Positions 11,101 to 20,612 of a stretch of 64,000 bases of DNA are shown in pieces; the stretch's first letter is position 1; each line of letters opens with the position of its first letter. Source of the stretch: Arthrobotrys musiformis. Its lineage: Eukaryota; Ascomycota; Orbiliomycetes; Orbiliales; Orbiliaceae. The notes beneath the pieces were generated by a model. It saw only the letters and a list, made by a program, of their open reading frames with translations. It did no database searches and was not told the origin of the DNA. A program made the position numbers and the translations under genes. The stretch spans positions 434,001 through 498,000 of the forward strand of contig JAVHJL010000007.1 in NCBI GenBank assembly GCA_036971715.1. The letters are read 5' to 3'.

Positions 11101-12890
11101 GACCATCAAGTTTTAAAAGACGACGGCCATCAGGTTTTGATCAAATACCACCACCACCAGGGTTTGAACAACCACCACTACCACCATCAGGTATCGAGCA
11201 GCAGCTGCCATCGCCATCAGGTTTTGAACAACGGCCGCCACCGGGGTTTGAACAGCTGCCACCGCCACCGGGGTTTGAACAACCGCGCCAATCAGCTGTA
11301 GAAATACCGCCTCCACCGGGGTTTGAGCAGCTACCATCATCAGGTATTGGGCTGCGGCCGCCACCAGGTTTTGAACAGCCAGCAGTTTTTGAACAACAGC
11401 CACAGTCATCAAGCATTGGGCTACGACCACCGCCAGGTTTTGAACAGCAGCCACAGTCATCAAGTATTGGAATACGACCACCGCCAGGTTTCGAACAGCC
11501 ACCAGGCTTTGAACAACCAACATCATCAGGTATTGGGTTGCGACCACCGCCAGGTTTTGAACAGCCACCAGTTTTTGAACAATCACCACCACCAGGTCTT
11601 GAACAACAGCCATCACCACCGGGTATTGGGCTACGGCCACCACCTGGTTTCGAACAACCACCGCCAGGTTTTGAACAACTGCGTCGACCAGCTGTAGAAT
11701 TACCACCCCCACCGGGTTTTGAGCGGCCACCATCATCAGGTATTGGGCTACGGCCACCACCGGGGTTTGAAGAGCCGCTCTTGCCAGGCCTTGAGCAACA
11801 GCTACCATCATCAGGTATTGGGATACGGCCACCACCAGGTTTTGAAGAACCGCTCTTGCCAGGTCTTGAACAACAACCAGCACCATCAAGTATTGGGCTA
11901 CGGCCGCCACCAGGTTTCGAACAAACGCTACCACGACTAGCACCATCAAGTGATCAGCAGGCAGGGTTTGAACAACTATTAGGTGACCGCCAATATCAGA
12001 GAGTGCCTGAGCGGCCACCACCAGACCACCCGCATGACCCGAACACTCTTACACAGCCTTTACCTGGCCATGTCCAGCGTGGGATACACGAACAGCGGGG
12101 CATTGATAGACCATTTGATCCAAAAAGGCTCAAAGAAGAGGGAATAAGACAAGAGAGGCTCGAAGAACAGAGGGCTGAACAAGAGAGGGCTGAACAACAG
12201 AGGCTCGATCAACGGATTCTCGAACAGGAAAAGATTAAGTGGGAGCAGCATGAACAAAATATGCTTGCGCTGGATAGTCTTGACGAAGAGGGGTTTGAGC
12301 TGCACCTGGTTCAACGACAGAGGGATGAACAGCTGAGGGCTGAACGACGGAAGCTGAGGGCTGAACAACAGGGGCCCGAGCAGCGGAGGTTTGATGAAAG
12401 ACTTGAACACCAGAGGCTTGAATATCAGAGGCTTCTGCAGCAGAGGATGGAGCAGCAGAGGGCATTTGAGCAACAGGGGAGCTCTGAACGGCTGCCGTTC
12501 CCCAGTCCGCCGCTGTTCCCCACTCCACCGCCAGGCCTCAATCCGCCGCCAGGCCTTAACCTGCCACCAGGCCTTAACATGCCGGTTTTCGATCCACCTC
12601 CAGGTCTCAATCCACCGCCAGGCCTTAACCTTCCGCCAGGCTTCCGTCCACAACACCAAACCGGATTCGGTCCTCAGACTGGACAAGGCCCTGGATCTGG
12701 TCTGGAGGTTATATATGAGGCTGAAGAGCCGGAACCAAAACGCCAGCGTATGGATATATCAGAAGAGGGAACACCGTCACCGGCAAGGCGACGGTCGACA
12801 GGTTCAAAACCGACGGATTCAGAGAGCCCGAAAAGTGAACGTCCACGGGGGCGGCAGCCGAGGAAAAAGCGTGGAGGGGCAGGAAAGTAA
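8160..12890 (+). CDS. giant low-complexity protein with PPG-hydrophobic repeats
   Basis: Proposed exons are 8160-8295, 8369-10099 and 10198-12890 (1519 aa). The ATG at 8160 has a good context. The 73-nt first intron has CTAAC then CCTAG. The second intron (98 nt, GTACGT...CTAAC...ATATAG) joins two long open stretches in phase, giving RRLSPKPPLPP across the junction. The first 120 residues look globular (WENPYDPDFG, WPGCIWLCGP). Residues of about 270-570 are Ser/Glu/Pro-rich with degenerate repeats such as SDEQIxE. Residues of about 845-1210 are tandem RPPPGFEQ-type repeats. A Glu/Gln/Arg coiled-coil segment follows (about 1260-1390), then a PPPGLN cluster, and finally a basic nuclear-type tail (PKRQR, RKKRGG). 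About 25 PPG-F/L/I motifs match the known ligand consensus of GYF domains, so a multivalent scaffold is inferred. No enzyme motif was seen. Without introns it would appear as two separate proteins. Confidence 0.75.
10850..11960 (+). repeat. coding minisatellite, PPPGFEQ units
   Basis: Degenerate repeats centred on CCACCACCAGGTTTTGAACA encode RPPPGFEQ, often alternating with SSGIGLRPPPGFEQP. Synonymous positions vary between copies while the amino acids are kept, which argues for selection on the protein rather than recent expansion alone. The array produces long artificial open frames on the opposite strand. Confidence 0.85.
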
Positions 12891-13301
12891 CGCTTTTGTT
12901 TTGATAAAAGGGAAACGGGTAGGTATTGAATGGAGGGACCTGGTTGGTCCTGTTTGGTGTGCGTGTACTTGTCTAGAAACCATGTGTACGTACCTAGATA
13001 GAATAGAGAATGAATGATATGGGTAACTGGCTGTAGCAGCGATGTTATTGCCAGGTTCTAGGCTTTGAAAAGGAATATTCGATATGAAAAAGCTTTTATA
13101 TATAAATCGGCTGGACGCTAAAGTTCCGCGGCGACCTCTATTGGAGGTAAAGTATGTACAAGTTGGATACTGTTCAGTTATCCCGGTATATCCTACATAA
13201 GCTTCTTCGTATCAGTATCCAAACTGGATAGTATTGTATGGATGCGAATGTGTCCCGTCAGAGACTATAAAATTCCATACCACAGGCTTGCGGTTTTTCT
13301 T
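12891..13301. other. convergent intergenic region, no gene seen
   Basis: This is the tail-to-tail spacer between the PPG-motif gene and the AIM18-like gene. It is AT-rich, with an AAAAGCTTTTATATATAAA stretch near 13087. Only 3' untranslated sequence is expected. Confidence 0.5.
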
Positions 13302-14681
13302 TTAAACCACCTTCCCCTCTGTACTTCCCACTGGTCTGCCAACAACCTCGACCAATCCATCTACTACACTAGTTCTTGCGCCCTCGCTCGCCACCTTCTT
13401 TCCAGCAAAGTAGCATAACCACAGAGCCCTTGCAATTCTAGGATCATCCATAACTCCCAGCATCTTCAGCCCATGCATGCTCTCCTTCTTCTTCGCCCCT
13501 TCGCTTAGTAGCTTCAATTCCTTGTCCTTAACCGCCTCATCAGGTCCGTAAGTGAACAATGCGCCATTCTGGTCTCGTAGGAGGATTAATGCTCTCCCCT
13601 TGGGTACTGCCTTCCTCCCTCCGAAGATTGCCTTAAACCGTCCCAATGCTTCTACGAATGCATCGTCATCGTAGACGTCCGGATGGAGGGTGGTTTTCCC
13701 TTGGATACCACGGACCCAACCGTCACGGAGATGCGGGTAGTCCGTGCTTCTTGTTGGGACGACTCTGATCGCTGTTTTTACGCCGTTTCCGTCTCTGGTG
13801 TCTAATAGAGCGGAGAAGAATTCGATGCTACCTTCGTCTGAGAGAAGTTTTGATTTTAAGGCCTCTTGTTCTGGGAGAGTAGCTGTTGTAGCTGTCGATG
13901 GGATGTCGAGGGAGTGAAGGAGGTGATGTTGGAGGGTCGGAAGGGAGGATGTGGCGACGTAGAAGGCCATGACGTAGACTTGGATTCCCAGGAAGGAGAC
14001 GGTGCGGATGCCGTGGCCTAGGAGGGTGTATTCCTCCAATACTTGGTTGTCGCTGTTGTGGTCCTGTGGTCCCGCGGGGAGGTATATCTGCTTCGGCAGG
14101 GGACTGACGGATTTTGTTCCGCTGGGGACGGTCTCGACGGTTTCACCTACGTTCGTGGCTTCCTTTATGACCACCTTGCCGCCTTTGACCGCGTCTTCGA
14201 ATTTCTTTTTGTCTGAGTCCGAGGTTGAGGATTGGTTGTCGAGTTTGTAGCCGCCGGGGAGCTTTGGGTTTCTGGGGAGCCATATCTGCGTGACCACGAT
14301 GATGCCGACGAAGAGGAAGAGTGCGACGGCGACTTGTTTGTCCACCCGTCTTTGCTTCTGGTAGAGGGTTTCGCCGGTGAGTTTGAATTTGTATTTTCCT
14401 TTGGGGTCGAAGGTGGGTCGCGGGTTCGCCAGGTGGGCTTGTTCGCGGAGCCAGATCTTGTGGGGGTCGGGTTTTATGGGGGGGTATTTTGGTGGTTGTT
14501 TCTTTGGGGGCGTGTTGGCATTGTGGTTTTTTGTGGAGGCGTGGCGAGGGTGTTGGAGACGGGAGAGGGCGGTTGGAGGGCGGTTGGCGGGGCAGTGGGG
14601 TCTGAAGCTGTGGATGAGGAGACGGCGCTCGCAGGACAGTATCTGCCGCTGTAGCTGGTGGCAGCGGAGGGCGGATGACAT
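13302..14681 (-). CDS. AIM18: AIM18-like mitochondrial chalcone-isomerase-fold protein
   Basis: A single exon with an ATG encodes 459 aa. The first 50 or so residues are Arg/His/Ser-rich with no acidic residues until later, a typical mitochondrial presequence. A membrane segment (VAVALFLFVGIIVVTQIWLP) lies at about residues 117-136. From about residue 215, the signature GHGIRTVSFLGIQVYVMAFY begins a chalcone-isomerase-like domain that continues through RVVPTRSTDYPHLRDGWVRG and a C-terminal LGVMDDPRIARALWLCYF block. This is the organisation of fungal AIM18 (FMP22), an inner-membrane protein that keeps the fold but is not a flavonoid enzyme. The insert of about 70 residues between the membrane segment and the domain is low-complexity. 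Recognition is firm; the molecular function of the family is not established. Confidence 0.9.
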   Translation of the reverse strand: MSSALRCHQLQRQILSCERRLLIHSFRPHCPANRPPTALSRLQHPRHASTKNHNANTPPKKQPPKYPPIKPDPHKIWLREQAHLANPRPTFDPKGKYKFKLTGETLYQKQRRVDKQVAVALFLFVGIIVVTQIWLPRNPKLPGGYKLDNQSSTSDSDKKKFEDAVKGGKVVIKEATNVGETVETVPSGTKSVSPLPKQIYLPAGPQDHNSDNQVLEEYTLLGHGIRTVSFLGIQVYVMAFYVATSSLPTLQHHLLHSLDIPSTATTATLPEQEALKSKLLSDEGSIEFFSALLDTRDGNGVKTAIRVVPTRSTDYPHLRDGWVRGIQGKTTLHPDVYDDDAFVEALGRFKAIFGGRKAVPKGRALILLRDQNGALFTYGPDEAVKDKELKLLSEGAKKKESMHGLKMLGVMDDPRIARALWLCYFAGKKVASEGARTSVVDGLVEVVGRPVGSTEGKVV

Positions 14682-16153
14682 TGTGGGAGGGGACCCGGTG
14701 GTTGTTGGGGGTTGAAGTCTAGTTGTGAGGATAAAATCTGGGATTGAAGATTTGGGGTCGCTTTTATGTATAAAAACTAAGCGAGGTTCTTAGTCTCGAG
14801 TGCCGCTGCCATGCATGCATGACCTCATCTTTCTATCAACTCGTAAGAGGATGGTCTGAGGACTTTAAAAACTCCGCGGAATTTACATAATCGATATTCA
14901 CGAACTACAGCCTACGATTGGATTCAATTGAATTGAAATTCTTCAAAGAGAGAAAAAAAAAGCGGACAATTTTATATAATTTTTCGTTTTGCGACTGAAA
15001 TTTTCCCATTCAATCACGTCGGCTACCATACATGACCCGGAACCCCTCCCTCTTATACGTATACCCAGTATCATCTCATCGCCTTTCAAATTGGAAAAAA
15101 CCTCCGGATCCTCTAGTAAAAAGCTAGAAGAAGACCCAAAGGAATCCATTGGGTGGATGGCGTGTCTGGCCAAAAAAAAATGAAGAAAGTTTTTTGTTTT
15201 TTAATATTTATAGGAGATGTTCCAAGTCGACGATTTTTAAAACAGACCGGGCTCTTTCCCGTATTCCGATCTGCTCTACTTGTTTCGTCCGTCAACGTCC
15301 GTGGATGCGTTATTTGATATATAGGTGAACTTTATGTCCTTCAGATATATCCGCTTCTACCCCATTTTGTCCCCCCGTTGAATATATGTCCAGCGGAGGA
15401 ATTTGTTTCCAAAAGATTAATCCCTGAAGGAGAAAGTGAACCCCGGGTTGAGGAAAGACGAGGTAGGTATTTTCGTTCAGGATGGAAAACGGGAACCACA
15501 GGTTGAAGATGCGCGAATGCCGTCCCGGGATTACTGTCCAAATAGCGAGACCCTTCTATCGATTGTTTTCTGAGAATTTGCTGTGAAGGAGAAAAGAAGG
15601 GAACGTAGGAGGACAGTAACGAGCCAGGAGCGGACCGGCAGCCGTGGGAGGGTTTCTGAGTATGGAAACGATTTTCTATGCGTGTTGTTGACTAAGCAGT
15701 TGGAGGAGAGTAGACTCGCGGTGAGACTTTCGTTTTCGTTTGGTGGTACTTCTACCGGATCAATTTATGATGCAGTCGTCTCGAGCCGACCAGAGCGCAG
15801 GGCGCAAGGGTAGTAGTTATTATAGAACCAACGAAGGATTTGTCCAGTGCGTGTCATTCGTCCTCTCATCATCCGAGGTCAGCCAGCATGGTAAACCGCA
15901 TTCCGTGCAAAGCCATCATTCATCTTCAGCTGGCATTGCCAACAGAAGCTTCAGACGACTCCCTTTCGACCCCCAGCAGGCAATCCAAACCCTCGACGGT
16001 CCTCGAGTTCAAAACTCAAGAACGGGCCGAGGCAAGGTTGTTTAACCCGTGCTGGGCAGTGCGGAACTTGTCCGTAGCGTCCCTCTCTCGGACATCCACC
16101 CCAAATCTAAGATCTGAGCGAAAAGGCCGGCCGCAAGCGGCGCAGTGCAGTTT

Positions 16154-16239
16154 TTCCTAGAAGCTTTTTCTTCTAGGAATGTTATACCCTACTTAGTAGG
16201 GTGGCCCCAAAAAAAGGGGAACCAAGCCCTCGCGAGAGG
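16154..16239. ncRNA. candidate structured RNA: four consecutive hairpins
   Basis: Four stems follow one another within 86 bp. TTCCTAGAAG/CTTCTAGGAA is a 10-bp stem at 16154-16163 with 16170-16179. ACCCTAC/GTAGGGT lies at 16186-16202 with a 3-nt loop. CCCC/GGGG lies at 16205-16219 around seven A. CCTC-GCGA-GAGG lies at 16228-16239 and has a GNRA-type tetraloop when read on the plus strand. A TTTTT run at 16151-16155 overlaps the left arm of the first stem and could instead end a pol III transcript coming from the left. No known RNA family was recognised (not tRNA, 5S, U6, or an SRP or RNase P core I could identify). The strand is not certain, since hairpins are symmetric, but only the plus reading gives the GCGA loop. 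Confidence 0.35.
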
Positions 16240-17020
16240 ACTGTTAAACTGTACCCCTCCCCTCCAAAGTCGTGATTTAGCAAACCTTCGAAGCTGTAGG
16301 GAGGAGGAGGTTATAGTTCAAATTTAAGATAAGGAGACGAGACAAGCTACTGCCAACCCGCCCCCAAATCCATCATATGATCTAGAGTCTGGTGTGCACC
16401 GAGACCATGAATCAATATTGTATATATTTATTTCCCTGACTCTTTGAGCCAGGGGAACAAAAAATAATATTAGGCGACCGTAACCAAGACTGGGCTGTCA
16501 AGATCGCGATGCCGTATCTGGAGACCTACATCTCCAGGAGGAAAACATCTCCGGAGTTGTAAGAGTGATGAAGTGTGAGAGAATCCGACCGACCCGCGAG
16601 AATGGTGTTGACACCAACAAAATGGGTTGCACCGAGTCCGGCTGTGAGAATATACAACATCATCTCGTCTGAACGAAGGCGTTGCCTATTTTGAAGCAGC
16701 GACGTGGCATCACCGGGCAATCAGCTGGCAAAAAGGATATGCCTTCGCAGAATAAAAGAAGAATCTTTTATACAATGGAGAAAAACATCTGGGTCTCAGT
16801 GCTAGTGAGTGCAGGGTCGGAATCGTTCCTGTCAATTTTACCCCCGAGAAAGACGCTCCGAGGATGATAAAGAGGGTGTGCATCTACGAATAGGTGTCGG
16901 TTGTCTCGAATTAGTTTTTCCGGGGTTCTGACACGAGACATGGGAGACAAGATAAAACAGGTACCAGGAGCGGCAAGATAAACGTAGGAAGAAGCTTATC
17001 TTACCAATTTCTAGGGGGCT

Positions 17021-17097
17021 GACGACAAAAATCGTCCTGAGTTGGTCTTGTTATTACGAGACCGTGCTGAGTTGGTCTCGTTATTACGAGACCATGC
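17021..17097. repeat. hairpin plus two 30-bp tandem repeats
   Basis: GACGA/TCGTC (17021-17036) is followed by two 30-bp direct repeats beginning at 17038 and 17068. Each repeat contains an inverted repeat: GGTCTTG/ACGAGACC in copy 1, and the perfect GGTCTCGT/ACGAGACC with a TATT loop at 17074-17093 in copy 2. A third unit starts (TGAGT) and degenerates. The site lies about 490 bp upstream of the AT-hook start. Confidence 0.7.
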
Positions 17098-17585
17098 TGA
17101 GTGAGGCTTCCATGAGCAGTCGGAACTGTCTCTCACGGATGGATGGAAGCAGCCTCTTCCCGATTACATTTGGGAAGGGAAGAGGGGCCGACCGTCGTGG
17201 TGGAACTTGGAGGTTCGGACGGCGACAAGAGGGGAAAAGAGGAAAAGAGGAAATCTGGCGAAGTGGGGGATCCGGCCATTTATAAGGAGACAGCCAGCTC
17301 TGCCAAGCCCGGTGATCTCTCAACAAGGCCGGAAGTGTGGCTCATCACGAGAGTTTCCGTGGCTGGTACATGTGACTGTGGCTGATGACTACGGAAGCGC
17401 TTCGTGAGCAACAACAAACGAGATGACCTTCATGTAAACAAAAACAACACCAAAAATCGTCCCAGCCATTTCAACAAGGGCTCCACTCCATTACCATCCC
17501 AATCAATCAATTGCCATCCATCATCACCTCCATCGCCTCGGTACCCAATGCTACCAAGCCGACGACAGCAACGGCCACCTCCACC

Positions 17586-20500
17586 ATGACGAAGGTCTCC
17601 ATCCCAACCTCCTTGTCAGCATCGGCTGCTGCTGCCCTGCCCCCCGCCGTTTCCATGGAAGACTACCACGATTGGACCGCGCGCAAAGCTGCTTCGTACG
17701 GCAGAGTCCTCGAAAACGCCCTCGCCAAAATCAAAAAGGAAGCCGAGGTGGCCTCGTACTCCAACCTGCCCCTCGCCGTCATCACCTTCAAAGACCTCTT
17801 CCAGCACTCCACCCCGTCTTCGGAATGGGAATGGGACCCAAAGATCGAGGTGCAGACGAGGACCCTCGTCACGCAGAAGTTCATGGAGAGGAAGAAGAGG
17901 CAGGGATATGGCGCTGCCTTTCGCAGGAAGGGCATCGACTTGCAGCCTCAACGGCCGTCCCCTTCGGAAGTGAAGGGTAGCTCCCAGTGCTCCGTCTTCA
18001 ACAATTACAGACAGAACCCGACCCTTCGAAAACACACGCTTCTCTACATCTCCGTCCCCTCCGTTAGGCCTCATTACAATGTCGTCCTACAGCACAGCGA
18101 GTCTATACTGAAGCAAAAACCTGCATCTCCCGGCGAAGTACCGACATTGATGGACCTCAGCGCTCGTACCTTCGGCCGAGCGATCGTTATGGGCCGAGAC
18201 CCCACCGACCTGGAAGGGGATTCAAAATGGTACTCCTACTGCGATGAAAACAGCTCGCTCTGGCGCTTCCTCGGAGAGACGGTACGGGGACACATCACGC
18301 AGCTCCTAGTGGAGGCTCTAAAGCAGGATTGGTTCCCGGAAGACCTAGCATGCACGATTATATCACAATGCGTAAACGCCGGAGACGCCCACCTGGCAGA
18401 AACATTCTTCCGTGCAGCTTACGAAAAGACGTACGAAGATACCACACGTTCTGTTGCCCGTCGCCGTGCCGAACTTGCTCCGGATCCTTGGACGCAGATT
18501 CTGTATATGCCCGATGTGCTTTACCGACAATTACGCGTCGCCACGGATATTAGATGCGAAATCATGACGGAGAATTGGTTTCGCGATGTATTACTCGCCG
18601 GAGCTTCAGAGATCGGATCGTACATGGAGATACCGGGGTATACACTTCATTGTTTGGAGCTATTTTTTGGTATCGAAACTTGGGAATCGGGTCTTCAACG
18701 CAGGCGGTTAAATCGTAGCGGGAAGCAGATGAGGAAGAAAAAATACGAAGGCTTCAAGAAAGGTTGGATGTTCCAGGCTAAGGACCTGATTGTTTACAAG
18801 GCGGCAAGGACGGCCGAAGATCTGATAGCACGATTGTTCGAGGTTGGTTGGAAGGGCGGTGAAGATAATGAGCATAAACTGGCGGCCAGAGACGTAATGG
18901 GTAATTTGGTACGGCGAATGATCCTCTGGTCGGAAGCTTATAATCACCCGATCGAAGAACTTGCGGGGGTTACGAGTCGATCGGCGAGAACAGTGGCGTT
19001 ATGTGCTGCTTTGATCAGCGCAGAGGAGCTAGGCGTATCAGCCCAAGATATTATTCGGGAATTAGTGGAGCTCTTATTGGTGATCGCGGTAGAAAACCCC
19101 GAGAGGCCGAAGACGCTACGCTGGGAGAAAGGATCGGATACGGAAAACTTCGATATTAAAGATTTGGCGGACGACGTATGTGGTGTGATGAAACAGGTCT
19201 GGGACTCGTTCGACAAGCAGAAGAAGTTTATGGAGCTTCTCCTGAGCTTGGCTGTCGAAGATGTGGAACCCGATGTTACGAGGACACCGATCCCCGGCGA
19301 TAAATCCCAGCTACTGCAAAAGCGACAATCATACCTCCTAGCGACATTCGCTTATCATCTCGCCACCTCGATCGCTGAATCGAGCAAGTCCGACCCCGCG
19401 CAACTATTCGCGACCAAGGTCGAGCAAACCTTGGTCGGAATGAAGATTTGGAGGGGCGGCTTGCTCAAAGCGTCGGAGCTGAAGACACCTAAGTTCTCGA
19501 ATTTAGTCAGGGACCTCGCCCTCACCGATGCTAGGAGTAATGGCTGGCGGTGGGAACCAATGCTAAACGACTGGGTGGAGGGAATATCAGATTCGGAAGG
19601 CTCGGCCCGTGATGGTACCAAGATCGTCCGAAGGGTCTCAAGGAAGCTATTCGAGATTCCAAGATTACGAAGAAAAATGAAAAACACGAAAGCGCAACTC
19701 CTAGCCAGACCCAAGATTAAACACATGGAAGAATGGAATAGAGCGAAACCCTTCAACAGCAATCCATTCTCCTCGGAATCTGATTCCGAAACAAGCGATT
19801 ACCAGGGGGATTCCAGCGTCTACCCTAATAGTGCGGATACGACAATTACGGAACCCGATACAGCATCACCAGAGGAACCAGAGGGTCCCGTTTTATCGAG
19901 CTTCCTACTAGAGGTATGCATTCCATTGAGAAGATCAGGCCAACCCGATGCCCCGTCCGCCTCGAACAGCATCGACAATAGGATTTCCGACGTTTTCCGG
20001 CAATCCAAAAGGACTAGGAGCGGGTCGCTTAAGGAAGCGGTTCCCGAAGATCATGACGCCACCTCTATTGTCCTTCAACCAAACTCCTCGCTTGCATGTG
20101 GGAAAAGAAAACCTCAAGTCGATGAAGTTGACGCGGTCGCGTCTGATTCGCAGGAAGATGATTCCGTCGACATTATTGTTGTGGCGCCGCCTAGAAAGAG
20201 AGGCAGGCCGAGGAAGAATCCCAACCCGACGATTCATCTGCAGCCTATTCGAGACCCATCCCCTGATTCGGCATACGAACCCGATGGCGATGATGAATAC
20301 GATGAACCGAAGCATCAGAGCAAGGGGAAGAGACAGGCATTGAGACAGTTTACAACGGGAGATAAAGCCCACCAGACGCGCATGGTACAGAAAGGGAAGC
20401 GGGACCTTGATATTTACCAAGACGAGCTCGATTTGACTTCGACGCCATTCAAGGCGAACAAGCGAAAGCGTTGGTCATCGGATACCATAATCCTCAAAGA

Positions 20501-20612
20501 CACAGAGGAGTCGAAGTTGAATGAAAGGTCGGTCAGAGGGAGGAGGAAGTCTGGGGGGGTGGATGTTGTCATCCCGGTTAGGAGGGGTAGGCCAAGGACA
20601 AGAGTCTTGTGA
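17586..20612 (+). CDS. large AT-hook protein of unknown function
   Basis: A single open frame encodes 1008 aa from the ATG at 17586 (CACCATGACG context). The frame is open further 5' but holds no earlier ATG. The N-terminal two thirds look globular and helical, with many Trp and charged residues, and match no family I can name. From about residue 720 the protein becomes disordered and acidic/Ser-rich. It ends with two AT-hook motifs, RKRGRPRKNPNP at about residue 868 and RRGRPRTR at the extreme C terminus. A hydrophobic-acidic stretch (SVDIIVVAPP) just before the first hook resembles a SUMO-interacting motif. DNA minor-groove binding in AT-rich DNA and nuclear location are inferred from the hooks. 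Codon use is ordinary and the gene is intronless despite its length. Confidence 0.8.
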   Translation: MTKVSIPTSLSASAAAALPPAVSMEDYHDWTARKAASYGRVLENALAKIKKEAEVASYSNLPLAVITFKDLFQHSTPSSEWEWDPKIEVQTRTLVTQKFMERKKRQGYGAAFRRKGIDLQPQRPSPSEVKGSSQCSVFNNYRQNPTLRKHTLLYISVPSVRPHYNVVLQHSESILKQKPASPGEVPTLMDLSARTFGRAIVMGRDPTDLEGDSKWYSYCDENSSLWRFLGETVRGHITQLLVEALKQDWFPEDLACTIISQCVNAGDAHLAETFFRAAYEKTYEDTTRSVARRRAELAPDPWTQILYMPDVLYRQLRVATDIRCEIMTENWFRDVLLAGASEIGSYMEIPGYTLHCLELFFGIETWESGLQRRRLNRSGKQMRKKKYEGFKKGWMFQAKDLIVYKAARTAEDLIARLFEVGWKGGEDNEHKLAARDVMGNLVRRMILWSEAYNHPIEELAGVTSRSARTVALCAALISAEELGVSAQDIIRELVELLLVIAVENPERPKTLRWEKGSDTENFDIKDLADDVCGVMKQVWDSFDKQKKFMELLLSLAVEDVEPDVTRTPIPGDKSQLLQKRQSYLLATFAYHLATSIAESSKSDPAQLFATKVEQTLVGMKIWRGGLLKASELKTPKFSNLVRDLALTDARSNGWRWEPMLNDWVEGISDSEGSARDGTKIVRRVSRKLFEIPRLRRKMKNTKAQLLARPKIKHMEEWNRAKPFNSNPFSSESDSETSDYQGDSSVYPNSADTTITEPDTASPEEPEGPVLSSFLLEVCIPLRRSGQPDAPSASNSIDNRISDVFRQSKRTRSGSLKEAVPEDHDATSIVLQPNSSLACGKRKPQVDEVDAVASDSQEDDSVDIIVVAPPRKRGRPRKNPNPTIHLQPIRDPSPDSAYEPDGDDEYDEPKHQSKGKRQALRQFTTGDKAHQTRMVQKGKRDLDIYQDELDLTSTPFKANKRKRWSSDTIILKDTEESKLNERSVRGRRKSGGVDVVIPVRRGRPRTRVL

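Larger units (their letters stand above)
14682..17585. other. 2.9-kb divergent intergenic region with hairpin clusters
   Basis: This lies between the starts of the AIM18-like gene (-) and the AT-hook gene (+). No convincing coding sequence was found. Several frames are open for 60-100 codons without protein-like features. The notable content is a run of four hairpins at 16154-16239, a pol III B-box-like match near 16010, and a pair of 30-bp repeats around 17038-17097. Part of it may be an unannotated structured RNA. Confidence 0.5.

Noticed and set aside
10850..11960. CRISPR-like regular repeats
   Set aside because: The periodic units are codons of a proline-rich protein in a eukaryotic gene, with no spacer structure.
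11113..12021. 302-codon minus-strand open frame inside the PPG repeats
   Set aside because: It is the antisense of the repeat array; Val/Ala/Leu periodicity simply mirrors the PPPGFEQ codons.
10224..12890. Second half of the PPG gene as an independent protein starting at GTG 10224
   Set aside because: GTG is not a credible start in a fungus; a 98-nt intron with good branch and splice sites joins it in phase to the upstream exon.
15583..16160. Overlapping plus-strand frames of 76-106 codons before the hairpin cluster
   Set aside because: Three frames are open at once, residues are Ser/Arg-rich without motif, and the region looks non-coding or RNA-like.
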